Below the pieces are notes generated by a model. That model saw only the letters and a list, made by a program, of their open reading frames with translations. It did no database searches and had not been told where the DNA came from. Shown piece by piece: positions 11,279 through 19,237 of a DNA stretch of 19,237 nt. The stretch lies in contig NZ_JAGLBB010000058.1 in NCBI RefSeq assembly GCF_018260555.1, positions 1-19,237 of the forward strand. The letters are read 5' to 3'. The position numbers and the translations under genes were made by a program. The DNA comes from Deinococcus sp. (GTDB lineage Bacteria > Deinococcota > Deinococci > Deinococcales > Deinococcaceae). Position 1 is the first letter of the stretch; every line of letters begins with the position of its first letter.

Positions 11279-11330
11279 ATAAAGTCCAGTCCTCGCCTAA
11301 AGCCAAGTCAGCGCCCGCCCTGCCCACGGG

Positions 11331-11435
11331 CACGCACCGTCAAGACACGCACCGTCAAGACACGGACCGTCAAGACACGGACCGTCAAGACACGGACCGT
11401 CAAGACACGGACCGTCAAGACACGGACCGTCAAGA
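11331..11435. repeat. 15-bp tandem repeat, seven copies, between mntH and serA
   Basis: Seven uninterrupted units of CACGSACCGTCAAGA. The first two have C at the variable position (CACGCACC), the last five have G (CACGGACC), so the array probably grew by duplicating the G variant. On the minus strand each unit contains TTGACG, a -35-like word, repeated every 15 bp. There are no spacers, so it is not a CRISPR array. Reading frames through it are periodic and have no support as genes. Confidence 0.9.
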
Positions 11436-11543
11436 GAGTTCCAACCCCACCCGCGCTACATACCTCCCACGCCGCACCCCCACACCCGCCCTCCCGGCGG
11501 CCACCTCCTAGCCAAGCCGCGCCCACCACCCCCTCCGGGCGCT

Positions 11544-11549
11544 TACCCT
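11544..11549 (+). promoter_or_regulatory. -10 element for leaderless serA transcript
   Basis: TACCCT followed by seven bases (CAAGGGC) and the ATG at 11557; the same hexamer and spacing occur before the start at 17100. Confidence 0.5.
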
Positions 11550-11556
11550 CAAGGGC

Positions 11557-13188
<1,632 letters not shown>

Positions 13189-13191
<3 letters not shown>

Positions 13192-13240
13192 TACGAACTC
13201 CGGTGAAGTGGTTTTTACCGACCATTCCACCGGAGTCCGT
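13189..13240 (+). repeat. Short copy of the dispersed repeat forming a hairpin after serA (copy 5)
   Basis: It starts TGATACGAACTCCGGTG, the TGA being the serA stop codon. ACTCCGGTG (13197-13205) and CACCGGAGT (13228-13236) pair perfectly; adding ACG and CGT outside one mismatch extends the stem. It corresponds to the first hairpin of the longer copies and lacks the core. Placed between convergent genes, it may also act as a transcription terminator, although it has no clear T tract after the stem. Confidence 0.7.
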
Positions 13241-13288
13241 GTGGCAGCCCAGGCGGAGGGGGGTGGCCTGCCCGGATCCGCCCCCCTT

Positions 13289-13368
13289 GCCGTGTCATTG
13301 AACCGCCGTGTCATTGAAGCGCTGTGTCCTGGGCCTGCCGTGTCCTGGGCTGGCCGGGTTCCGGGCTG
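13289..13368. repeat. 16-bp degenerate tandem repeat, five copies
   Basis: Successive 16-bp units begin at 13289, 13305, 13321, 13337 and 13353. The first is GCCGTGTCATTGAACC, the second differs by one base, and the later ones drift to GCCGTGTCCTGGGCTG and GCCGGGTTCCGGGCTG. It lies in the spacer between the convergent serA and flavoprotein genes. Confidence 0.75.
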
Positions 13369-13385
13369 CGTGGCCCCGCTGACCT

Positions 13386-14726
13386 TCAGAGCTGCCGGTG
13401 CAGGCGGTCGGCGGCGACCAGCAGGACGTCCCAGACGCCACTGAACGGCGGGGCGTACGCGAGGTCCGCGTCGAACAGGTCCTGCGCGGTCGCGTGGGTG
13501 CCCAGCAGCGCCGCGACGACATCCACCCGCTTCACGCTCAGGTGGTTACGGCCCAGCAGTTGCGCGCCCAGCAGGCGGCCCGTGCCCCGCTCGCCGGTCA
13601 GGCGCACGTGAATGGGCCGGGCGCTGGCGTGGTACCCGGCGTGGTCGGTGCTGGTCACGTCCACGCTCACGGCGTTTAGGCCCAGGGTCTCGGCGTCGCT
13701 CTGGGTCAGGCCGGTGCGGGCCACGCCCAGCTCGAAGGTCTTGAAGATGGCGGTGCCGACCACGCCGGGAAAGCGGGCGTTCCCTCCGGCCATATTCACG
13801 CCTGCCACGCGGCCCATGCGGTTGGCGGGCAGGCCCAGCGGAATGTGCACGCTGCGGCGCGTAACGCGGTGCATGCTCTGGGTGTTGTCCCCGGCCGAGT
13901 AGATGCCCGGCACGTTCGTCTCCTGCCGGGCGTTCACGGCCACCGCGCCCGTCTTGCCCAGGCGCACACCGGCCGCGCGGGCCAGCTCCACGTTCGGTTT
14001 CACGCCCACCGCCACCACGACCAGGTCCGCCTGCACCAGCCCGGCGTCCGTCTGCACGCCCGTCACGCGCCCGGTGCCGGTCAGGCCCTCCACGCTCACG
14101 CCGCAGCGTACGTCCACCCCGCCGCGTTCCAGTTCCTCGCGGACCTGCGCCTGCAACTCCGGGTCCAGCATGCCGCGCGCCACTCCCGGCCCGCGCTCCA
14201 ACAGGACCACGCTGAGGCCCCGCGCCCGCAGCGCCTCGGCCAGCTCCAGCCCGATGTACCCGCCGCCGATAATGCACGCCCGGCGTGCCCCCGCCACGCT
14301 GGCATCCAGCGCCTGCCCGTCCGGAATGTCGCGCAATACGTGCACGCCCTCCAGGTTCGTCTGCGCCCACGCGGGCCGCACGGCCGACACTCCGGTCGCC
14401 AGGAGCAGCCGGTCGAACGGTTCGGTCGTCGTGCGCCCCGCCTCCCGGTCCAGAACGGTCACTGTCGCGGCCCGCGCGTCCACGCCCGTCACCTCGTGCC
14501 GCGTGCGCACGCTGACGCCCCGCGCCCGCATCTGCTCCGGGGTGCGCGCCACCAGATCCCCGAAATCCTCGACCTCCCCGCCGATCACGTACGGCAACCC
14601 ACACGCGCCGTAACTCACGAACTCACCCCGGTCGAACACCACGATCTCCGCGTCCGGATTGAACCGCCTCGCCCGGCTGGCCGCACTCATCCCGGCGGCC
14701 ACGCCGCCCACAATCACGATTCGCAT
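13386..14726 (-). CDS. FAD-dependent pyridine nucleotide-disulfide oxidoreductase, CoA-disulfide reductase family
   Basis: The 446-residue flavoprotein has the FAD-binding motif IVGGVAAG at residues 5-12 and a single redox cysteine, Cys42 in SYGACGLPY. A second nucleotide motif, IIGGGYIGLE, sits at 152-161, and GIYSAGDN is the FAD-ribityl segment. The lone cysteine in SxxxCGLPY, instead of a CxxxxC pair, is characteristic of CoA-disulfide reductases and NADH oxidases of this group. Tyrosines in DHAGYHA and DLAYAPPF resemble those used by CoA-disulfide reductase, so I favour that activity over water-forming NADH oxidase. The reading frame continues to 15560, but ATG 14726 is the start: it opens the Rossmann fold directly and has TACGCT six bases before it. 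The upstream part in this frame belongs to the CAP-protein gene. Confidence 0.9.
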   Translation of the reverse strand: MRIVIVGGVAAGMSAASRARRFNPDAEIVVFDRGEFVSYGACGLPYVIGGEVEDFGDLVARTPEQMRARGVSVRTRHEVTGVDARAATVTVLDREAGRTTTEPFDRLLLATGVSAVRPAWAQTNLEGVHVLRDIPDGQALDASVAGARRACIIGGGYIGLELAEALRARGLSVVLLERGPGVARGMLDPELQAQVREELERGGVDVRCGVSVEGLTGTGRVTGVQTDAGLVQADLVVVAVGVKPNVELARAAGVRLGKTGAVAVNARQETNVPGIYSAGDNTQSMHRVTRRSVHIPLGLPANRMGRVAGVNMAGGNARFPGVVGTAIFKTFELGVARTGLTQSDAETLGLNAVSVDVTSTDHAGYHASARPIHVRLTGERGTGRLLGAQLLGRNHLSVKRVDVVAALLGTHATAQDLFDADLAYAPPFSGVWDVLLVAADRLHRQL

Positions 14727-14732
14727 GCCCGC

Positions 14733-14738
14733 AGCGTA
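14733..14738 (-). promoter_or_regulatory. -10 element for leaderless flavoprotein transcript
   Basis: TACGCT on the minus strand, six bases (GCGGGC) before the ATG at 14726. It sets the start of the flavoprotein gene. Confidence 0.5.
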
Positions 14739-14777
14739 GCCGCTCCCCACCCGGCAGCCATATCGGTGGCCTTCATG

Positions 14778-14842
14778 AGGGGGCCGGTGGGGTCGGTGCG
14801 GGCGGTCAGGTCGCGCCCGCTGTGACCTATCAGCGGCCCCCT
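14778..14842 (-). terminator. Nested inverted repeats after the CAP-protein gene
   Basis: Outer arms AGGGGGCC (14778-14785) and GGCCCCCT (14835-14842) are perfect complements. Inside them GCGGGC (14798-14803) pairs with GCCCGC (14815-14820). The structure starts four bases after the stop of the CAP-protein gene and ends before the flavoprotein promoter, a sensible place for a terminator. No T tract follows, so the call is tentative. Confidence 0.4.
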
Positions 14843-14845
14843 GGC

Positions 14846-15560
14846 TCAGCGGCCGAAGTCCTGCACCCAGTACGTGGTGAAGGTGGTGCTGGGCGTGCCG
14901 TTGCCCATCGCCGCCCCGAACAAGGTCCAGTCGGGGTTCATGAGGGTGCGGCAGTGGCCGGGACTGCTGATGAGGGTCTGAAGGGCCTCCTCGGGCGTCA
15001 GGACGTTGTACGCGGCGTTCTCTCCGACAAGCGTTCCGCTGAAGCCGCTCTGCCGGGCGCGCTGCGGGGGTTCGCTGCCGGTTTCGGGGTTCACGTGCCC
15101 CCGGAAGTTCAGGCGGATCATGTCGTTCACGTGCATCTGCGCGCTGCTGGCGAGCGACTGGTCCCATACCAGCGGGCCGGTCGTGCCGAACAGTTGATCC
15201 CCGCAGCGTTGCCCCTGGCGGCGGGCCTCGTTGGTGATGTCCATGAACCGCACCATCCATTCGTGGGAGTCGCTGGCCTCGATCTGGGCGGGCTGCACGT
15301 ACACCAGCGCGGCGCAGCCGTCCTGTACTGACCCCCCGTAGCGGCTGAAGCCGATGCGGTGTCCCGCTGTCCGGCGCCGGGGGCGTACCGACTGGTGCCG
15401 CCGGGAGGGGCACCGTCGCCTGGGCGCTGGCGGGTGCGCCCAGAGGCAGGCCGTTCAGCGCGGCGCACAGCGCGGCGGCGCGCGTCAGGGGCCGTGACGA
15501 GCCGGTAGGGGAGGGGGCGGCGGAACGCAGGCGCCATCTGGGCGAGGGGAGTCTCAACAT
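14846..15560 (-). CDS. Exported CAP-domain (SCP/PR1-like) protein, apparently frameshifted
   Basis: The CAP domain occupies 14846-15304 and is clear: MDITNEARRQG, LVWDQSLASSAQMHVNDM, FRGHVNPETG, GENAAYN, then LISSPGHCRTLMNPDWTLFG. His and Glu positions typical of the CAP cavity are kept. Upstream in another frame, from the ATG at 15560, lies a good Sec signal peptide (RAAALCAALNGLPLGAPASAQA, hydrophobic core then ASA site) and a Pro-rich linker. The CAP frame is also open upstream of 15304 and reads plausibly (GFSRYGGSVQDGCAALVYV). The two halves differ by one base; removing one base of the C5 run near 15380 joins them. Either this is a disrupted gene or the base call is wrong. Bacterial CAP proteins are extracytoplasmic, with unclear function. 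Confidence 0.7.
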
Positions 15561-15733
15561 CTTCAGATCACTCCATCATGAGAACCGCACGGTGTCCTCA
15601 CAATCTGCCGCCCGAGCATTTGGATTCCCACGTTCGTCGGGTGTGCACCCACCGGGGGAACGCGCGGCCGCCGCGCCCGGTACCGGCTCGGTACTCCGCT
15701 GCACAGCGCCGCCCGTCACCCGGCTGGGGGGGC

Positions 15734-15739
15734 TACCAT
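15734..15739 (+). promoter_or_regulatory. -10 element for leaderless aminotransferase transcript
   Basis: TACCAT followed by seven bases (GCTGGGC) and the ATG at 15747. An earlier in-frame ATG at 15738 overlaps this hexamer, which argues for the later start. Confidence 0.5.
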
Positions 15740-15746
15740 GCTGGGC

Positions 15747-16919
15747 ATGAGCGACGCATCCCCGACGCAGCACACGCCGGACCACACGCCCCTGAACCGA
15801 GCGCGCCTGATCGCCCCCGGTCCCGTCGAGGTCGCGCCGGACGTGCTGGCCCAGCTGGCGCAGCCGCAGATGCACCACCGCGCCCAGGACGGCATCGACA
15901 AGCTGATGGAAGCCCGCGCGAAACTCTCGCGCCTGCTGGGCGATCCGTATGACGCGGTCATCACGACCAGCAGCGGCACCGGCGCGTTCGAGGGCGCGCT
16001 GCTGAGCACCACCCCGGCGGGCGCGCGCGTCGTGAACGCGCAGGCGGGCAAGTTCAGCGAACGCTGGGGCGAGATGGCGCAGCGCTTCGGGTACGACACG
16101 CACCTTGTGGCCCGGCCCTGGGGCGACGTGCTCGACCCGCAGGAAGTGGCGGATACCGCGCGCGGCGCGCACACCCTGCTGATCACGCACAGCGAGACCA
16201 GCACCGGCGCGCTGCACGACCTGGAAGCCATCGCGCGGGCCGCGAAGGCCCAGAACCCGGACCTGATCATCATTGCCGACGGCATCACCTCCTACGGCGT
16301 GGCCGAACTGCGCCCGGCCGCGTGGGGCGTGGATGTGATCGTCTCCGGCAGCCAGAAGGGCACCGCCACCCCGCCGGGCCTGGGCTTCGTGCTGTTCAGT
16401 CCCGAGGTGCAGACGCGCATGATCCGCGAACCCGGCAACGCCTTCTACCTCGATATGACCCGCGAACTGGCCGGGCAGAAGGCCGGCAGCACCCCGCAGA
16501 CGCCCGCCATCAACCTGATCTACGCCCTGAGCACCGCCCTGGACCGTCTGCTGAGCGTGCCCCTGGAAGTCCTGTGGGCCGAGCAGCGCCGCAAGACCGA
16601 CGCCCTGATTGCCGCCGGAACGGCGCTTGGCGCGCCCGCCTGGGCTCCGCGCACCAGCCCGGCCGTCGCGGTCCTGACGCCCCCGGCGGGCGTGACCGGC
16701 CGGCAGGTGGCCGCGCAACTCGCGGCCATGGGCCAGCGCGCCCTGCCCGGACAGGCCCCCCATGAGGACACCGTGTTCCGAGTGAGCACCATGGGGTACG
16801 CCGACCGGTACGACGCGCTCGGCATCGCCGGAATCCTGGAAGACGCCTTCGCGGCGCTTGGCGTGCCCTTCGAGCGGGGCGTCGCCGTGAACGCCGCGTG
16901 GCAGGCCCTGCGCCGCTGA
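15747..16919 (+). CDS. PLP-dependent class V aminotransferase (serine/alanine-glyoxylate or phosphoserine type)
   Basis: The 390-residue protein belongs to the aminotransferase class V family. It has the opening LIAPGPVEVAPDVL, the glycine loop SSGTGAFEG (75-83), ITHSETSTGALHDL, the PLP-contacting Asp178 in IADGITSYG and the Schiff-base Lys204 in VSGSQKGTATPPGLGF. This subgroup transfers amino groups between alanine, serine or phosphoserine and glyoxylate, pyruvate or 3-phosphohydroxypyruvate; sequence alone does not separate these. Closeness to serA makes a role as the phosphoserine-forming enzyme attractive, since classical SerC is a distinct subgroup. The start at 15747 is chosen over 15738 because of the leaderless -10. 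A strong hairpin follows the gene. Confidence 0.9.
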   Translation: MSDASPTQHTPDHTPLNRARLIAPGPVEVAPDVLAQLAQPQMHHRAQDGIDKLMEARAKLSRLLGDPYDAVITTSSGTGAFEGALLSTTPAGARVVNAQAGKFSERWGEMAQRFGYDTHLVARPWGDVLDPQEVADTARGAHTLLITHSETSTGALHDLEAIARAAKAQNPDLIIIADGITSYGVAELRPAAWGVDVIVSGSQKGTATPPGLGFVLFSPEVQTRMIREPGNAFYLDMTRELAGQKAGSTPQTPAINLIYALSTALDRLLSVPLEVLWAEQRRKTDALIAAGTALGAPAWAPRTSPAVAVLTPPAGVTGRQVAAQLAAMGQRALPGQAPHEDTVFRVSTMGYADRYDALGIAGILEDAFAALGVPFERGVAVNAAWQALRR

Positions 16920-16951
16920 GGGCCGCAGCAACCACTCCAACCTGAATACCA

Positions 16952-17002
16952 GCCCAACGTGCAGCCGCCCCAGCTTCAGGCCGGTGCGGTTGCACGTTGG
17001 GC
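16952..17002 (+). terminator. Long near-perfect hairpin after the aminotransferase gene
   Basis: Arms at 16952-16968 (GCCCAACGTGCAGCCGC) and 16986-17002 (GCGGTTGCACGTTGGGC) form a 17-bp stem with a single G-T(U) pair and a 17-nt loop. It begins 33 bp after the stop codon. No T tract follows on either side, so it is either an atypical terminator or an RNA 3'-end stabiliser. It does not share sequence with the dispersed repeat. Confidence 0.55.
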
Positions 17003-17086
17003 ACTGTGCCGCGCCGCGAACGGGGCACCACACGGAGATCTGCACCGCCATCTGTCCGCCGTGTCCGGAGCGCCGCCCGCGTGCCG

Positions 17087-17092
17087 TACCCT
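17087..17092 (+). promoter_or_regulatory. -10 element for leaderless alaX-like transcript
   Basis: TACCCT followed by seven bases (GTGCGGC) and the ATG at 17100. Confidence 0.5.
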
Positions 17093-17099
17093 GTGCGGC

Positions 17100-18317
17100 A
17101 TGACCCGCGCCCTGTTCCACACCAGCCAGGATCTGCTGTTCCACGCGCAGGTCACGCACGCCCGCGGGGACGAGGTGGCGCTGGACGCCACGGCCCTCTA
17201 CCCGGAAGCGGGTGGTCAGGCGGCCGACACCGGCTCTCTCCGCTGGACGGAGGCGAGCGGCGAGGCCCGGCGGGTGTCGGTGACGCACAGCCGGAGGGAC
17301 AGGGCCACCGGCCTGATCTGGCACAGCCTGACCGGCGACCTTCCCCCGGTCGGTCTCGCGGTCACGGGCGAGGTGGACGCGGCGCGCCGCTGGCGGCACT
17401 CGCAGCGGCACAGCGCCGAGCACCTGCTCGCGCAGGCGTTCGTGCGGGTGAACCCGGCCTTCACGGTGGACGCCGTGAACATGACCGGCCCGGAATGCAC
17501 CCTGGACCTGCGCGGCGACCCGGCCGAGGTACACGTGCGGGCCGCCGAGGCGCTGTTGCGCGAAACGCTGGGCCGCACCGACCTGAGCCTCGAAACGCCG
17601 GTCGTGCCGGACCAGGACCTGCACCGGTACCCGCTGCGGCGGGCTGCGGCGGTCAGCGGGGCGGTGCGCCTCGTGATCTTCCGGGACGGACGGGGCGAGC
17701 CGTTCGACGTGAGCGCCTGCGGCGGCACGCACGTCCCGCACGCCAGCATGGCGGCGCCCGTCGTGGTCTTGCGCACCGAGCGCGTGCGGGGCGGCGTGAC
17801 CCGCGTGACCTTCATGGCCGGCGAGGAAGCGGGCGCCCATCTGGGCGGCGTGTACGCCGACACCCGGAAGCTGGCCGTGGACCTGAGCGTGCCGGTCGAG
17901 CAGGTGCCGGGGAGGGTGCAGGTCCTGGCAGACAGCCACGCGGCCCTGCAAGCGCAGCTGGACGCCCTGAACGCTGCTCACGCCCGGACCCTGCGGGACG
18001 CCGCTCCCACAGAGACGCTCGGAGCCGCGACCCTGCGTCCTCTCACTCTGCGTCCTGTCACACTGCCCGACCCGGCCGGTCTGCTGCCCGCCCTGACCGA
18101 CCTGAAACCCGGCGAGGTCGTGGTCGCCGTGACCGCAGCGGGCCGCGTGGGCGTGGCCAGCGCCCACCCGGACGTGAACGCCGCAGAGGTTCTGCGCGCC
18201 GCACTGACGGCCAGCGGCGGCAAGGGCGGCGGCCGGCCCGACCTCGCCCAGGGCAGCACCCCGGACACCGGCGCTTTCACGCGCGCCGTCCGCGAAACAC
18301 TCCTCGCTCCTGCCTGA
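17100..18317 (+). CDS. Alanyl-tRNA editing protein, AlaX-L type with DHHA1 domain
   Basis: AlaX proteins are free-standing copies of the alanyl-tRNA synthetase editing domain and remove serine (or glycine) wrongly attached to tRNA-Ala. The zinc site is complete: HSAEH with His104 and His108, and CGGTH with Cys207 and His211. ALYPEAGGQAADTG near residue 32 is the typical N-terminal segment of the editing fold. The C-terminal part ends in a DHHA1-type motif (SGGKGGGRPDLAQGS, near 360-375), as in long AlaX forms. At 405 residues it matches that class. The frame extends upstream to 16959, but the leaderless -10 and the start of homology place the ATG at 17100. It sits between the aminotransferase gene and deoD, each with its own promoter. 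Confidence 0.9.
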   Translation: MTRALFHTSQDLLFHAQVTHARGDEVALDATALYPEAGGQAADTGSLRWTEASGEARRVSVTHSRRDRATGLIWHSLTGDLPPVGLAVTGEVDAARRWRHSQRHSAEHLLAQAFVRVNPAFTVDAVNMTGPECTLDLRGDPAEVHVRAAEALLRETLGRTDLSLETPVVPDQDLHRYPLRRAAAVSGAVRLVIFRDGRGEPFDVSACGGTHVPHASMAAPVVVLRTERVRGGVTRVTFMAGEEAGAHLGGVYADTRKLAVDLSVPVEQVPGRVQVLADSHAALQAQLDALNAAHARTLRDAAPTETLGAATLRPLTLRPVTLPDPAGLLPALTDLKPGEVVVAVTAAGRVGVASAHPDVNAAEVLRAALTASGGKGGGRPDLAQGSTPDTGAFTRAVRETLLAPA

Positions 18318-18343
18318 CGGTTCACAGCCACCCCGGAACTTGG

Positions 18344-18349
18344 TAGGCT
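18344..18349 (+). promoter_or_regulatory. -10 element for leaderless deoD transcript
   Basis: TAGGCT, eight bases before the ATG at 18358. It favours this start over an in-frame ATG-like codon at 18340, which would precede the hexamer. Confidence 0.45.
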
Positions 18350-18357
18350 CAGGGGTC

Positions 18358-19065
18358 ATGAGTATCCACCTGAACGCCGAACCCGGCCAGATTGCCGAAA
18401 CCGTCCTGCTGCCCGGCGACCCCCTGCGCGCCAAGCACATCGCCGAGACCTTCCTGACCGACCCGGTGCTACACAACACCGTGCGCGGCATGCACGGCTA
18501 CACCGGCACGTACAAGGGCCAGCGGGTCAGCGTGCAGGGCACCGGCATGGGCATCGCCAGCTCCATGATCTACGTCAGCGAACTGATCACGGGGTATGGC
18601 TGCAAGAACCTGATCCGCGTCGGCACCGCCGGCAGCTACCAGGCAGACGTGCACGTGCGTGACATCGTGCTCGCGCAGGCCGCCTGTACGGACAGCAACA
18701 TCAACAACATCCGCTTCGGGGCCAAGAACTTCGCCCCCATCGCGGACTTCGGCCTGCTGATGCGCGCCTACCAGATCGCACGCGAACGCGGCCACGCCAC
18801 GCACGTCGGGAACATTATGAGCAGCGACACCTTCTACCACGACGACTTCGACCAGTACAAACTCTGGGCGGACTTCGGCGTGCTGGCCGTCGAGATGGAA
18901 GCCGCCGGGCTGTACACCCTGGCCGCCAAGCACGGCGTCAAGGCCCTGACCATCCTGACCATCAGCGACCACCTCGTCACCCGCGAGGAAACGACCGCCG
19001 AGGAACGCCAGCTGACCTTCAACGCCATGATCGAGATCGCCCTGGACGCCGCGCTGGGCGAGTAA
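18358..19065 (+). CDS. deoD: Purine-nucleoside phosphorylase, DeoD type
   Basis: DeoD splits purine (deoxy)ribonucleosides with phosphate into free base and (deoxy)ribose 1-phosphate, in nucleoside salvage. The 235-residue length and residue positions match the hexameric E. coli enzyme closely. They include His4, the phosphate-site GDPLRAK with Arg24, Glu179-Met180-Glu181 (VEMEAAGLY) contacting ribose, and the catalytic Asp204 in TISDH. RVGTAGSYQ is the conserved central strand. All key residues are present, so an active enzyme is expected. Salvage of nucleosides released during DNA degradation would suit a radiation-tolerant host, but that is inference. Its TAA stop is the first codon of a dispersed repeat. 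Confidence 0.96.
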   Translation: MSIHLNAEPGQIAETVLLPGDPLRAKHIAETFLTDPVLHNTVRGMHGYTGTYKGQRVSVQGTGMGIASSMIYVSELITGYGCKNLIRVGTAGSYQADVHVRDIVLAQAACTDSNINNIRFGAKNFAPIADFGLLMRAYQIARERGHATHVGNIMSSDTFYHDDFDQYKLWADFGVLAVEMEAAGLYTLAAKHGVKALTILTISDHLVTREETTAEERQLTFNAMIEIALDAALGE

Positions 19066-19159
19066 TGCTGACTCCGATTGACTGGCAGGCAAAGCCGCTG
19101 GGTCCGAGCGGACGCGAGTAGCAACACCATACGCCCCTTCGCGGCATGGAGCGGAAGCC
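19063..19159 (+). repeat. Dispersed structured repeat after deoD (copy 6, interrupted)
   Basis: It begins TAATGCTGACTCCGATTG with the deoD stop codon as its first three bases. The core TCCGAGCGGACGCGAG is at 19103-19118, followed by ACACCATACGCCCCTTCGCG as in copy 4. Similarity fades after GGCATGGAGCGG near 19155. The sequence beyond is AT-richer and probably belongs to the upstream region of another gene. Confidence 0.8.
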
Positions 19160-19174
19160 AACTAAGTACACTGC

Positions 19175-19193
19175 GTTTATCTTGTAGATAAAC
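19175..19193. promoter_or_regulatory. Palindromic operator-like site before the window's last bases
   Basis: GTTTATC (19175-19181) and GATAAAC (19187-19193) form a perfect inverted repeat around TTGTA. A tight CGCGC-GGA-GCGCG hairpin follows directly (19194-19206). Downstream, GGAG (19226-19229) is spaced five bases from an ATG at 19235-19237, a plausible Shine-Dalgarno and start codon of a gene that continues outside the window. The site may be the binding site of a dimeric regulator for that gene; I cannot assign the family. Confidence 0.4.
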
Positions 19194-19237
19194 CGCGCGG
19201 AGCGCGTAGCAGAAGAAAGTACGTTGGAGCGGGAATG

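Larger units (their letters stand above)
11255..11556. other. Divergent mntH-serA regulatory spacer
   Basis: This 302-bp spacer contains, from left to right, the mntH promoter and palindromic operator, an extra CCTAAA half-site, the seven-unit tandem array, about 100 bp of C-rich sequence without recognised elements, and the serA -10. No gene is supported inside it. Confidence 0.7.

Noticed and set aside
11331..11435. CRISPR array
   Set aside because: The repeats are directly adjacent with no spacers, units are only 15 bp and no cas genes are nearby.
14727..15560. One 724-residue fusion of a CAP-like N-terminus to the flavoprotein
   Set aside because: The frame is open by chance. The flavoprotein has its own leaderless promoter and a complete Rossmann start at 14726, and the CAP domain is in a different frame.
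15576..18491. A 971-codon open frame on the minus strand opposite the aminotransferase, alaX-like and deoD genes
   Set aside because: The opposite strand encodes three well-conserved enzymes. The translation is rich in Arg, Gly, Gln and His without family motifs, as expected of an antisense shadow in high-GC DNA.

Overview
The window looks like ordinary chromosome from a Deinococcus species or close relative. It is very GC-rich with dense gene packing. Many genes have a -10 hexamer (TANNNT) only 6-8 bp before the start codon, the layout of leaderless mRNAs that are common in Deinococcus. The Nramp transporter aligns at a constant 22-residue offset with the published residue numbering of the D. 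radiodurans protein. No phage, plasmid, CRISPR, rRNA or tRNA gene was recognised.

Layout. 1-315 is non-coding and carries repeat copies. 316-4300 (minus) is a tight cluster: truD, a small exported protein, a DUF3293 protein and an AlbA_2/HATPase_c_4 regulator-like protein with its own promoter. 4538-6187 (minus) is moaB followed by a membrane protein. 6316-8345 (minus) is recF overlapping dciA, a helicase-loader-type gene with an added zinc-knuckle tail. 8465-9563 (plus) is a PaaI-type thioesterase followed by aat. 9875-11254 (minus) is the manganese transporter mntH, with a DtxR/MntR-type palindrome on its -10. 11557-13191 (plus) is serA, divergent from mntH across a spacer holding seven copies of a 15-bp repeat. 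13386-15560 (minus) holds a CoA-disulfide-reductase-family flavoprotein and an exported CAP-domain protein that appears frameshifted. 15747-19065 (plus) holds a class V aminotransferase, an AlaX-type alanyl-tRNA editing protein and deoD. The last bases probably begin another gene.

How the genes fit together. Several act in translation quality or processing (truD, aat, alaX). recF and dciA act in replication and repair. mntH supplies manganese and the flavoprotein would act in thiol redox balance, both relevant to a stress-tolerant cell. serA and the aminotransferase could supply two consecutive steps of serine synthesis.

The most unusual feature is a dispersed, structured intergenic repeat of about 100-140 bp in at least six recognisable copies plus a fragment. 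Every assignable copy lies just downstream of a gene in the same orientation relative to it. In four copies the first bases of the element are the gene's own stop codon. Hairpin arms differ between copies with compensating changes. Three independent short tandem arrays (15 bp x7, 16 bp x5, 17 bp x3) occupy other spacers.
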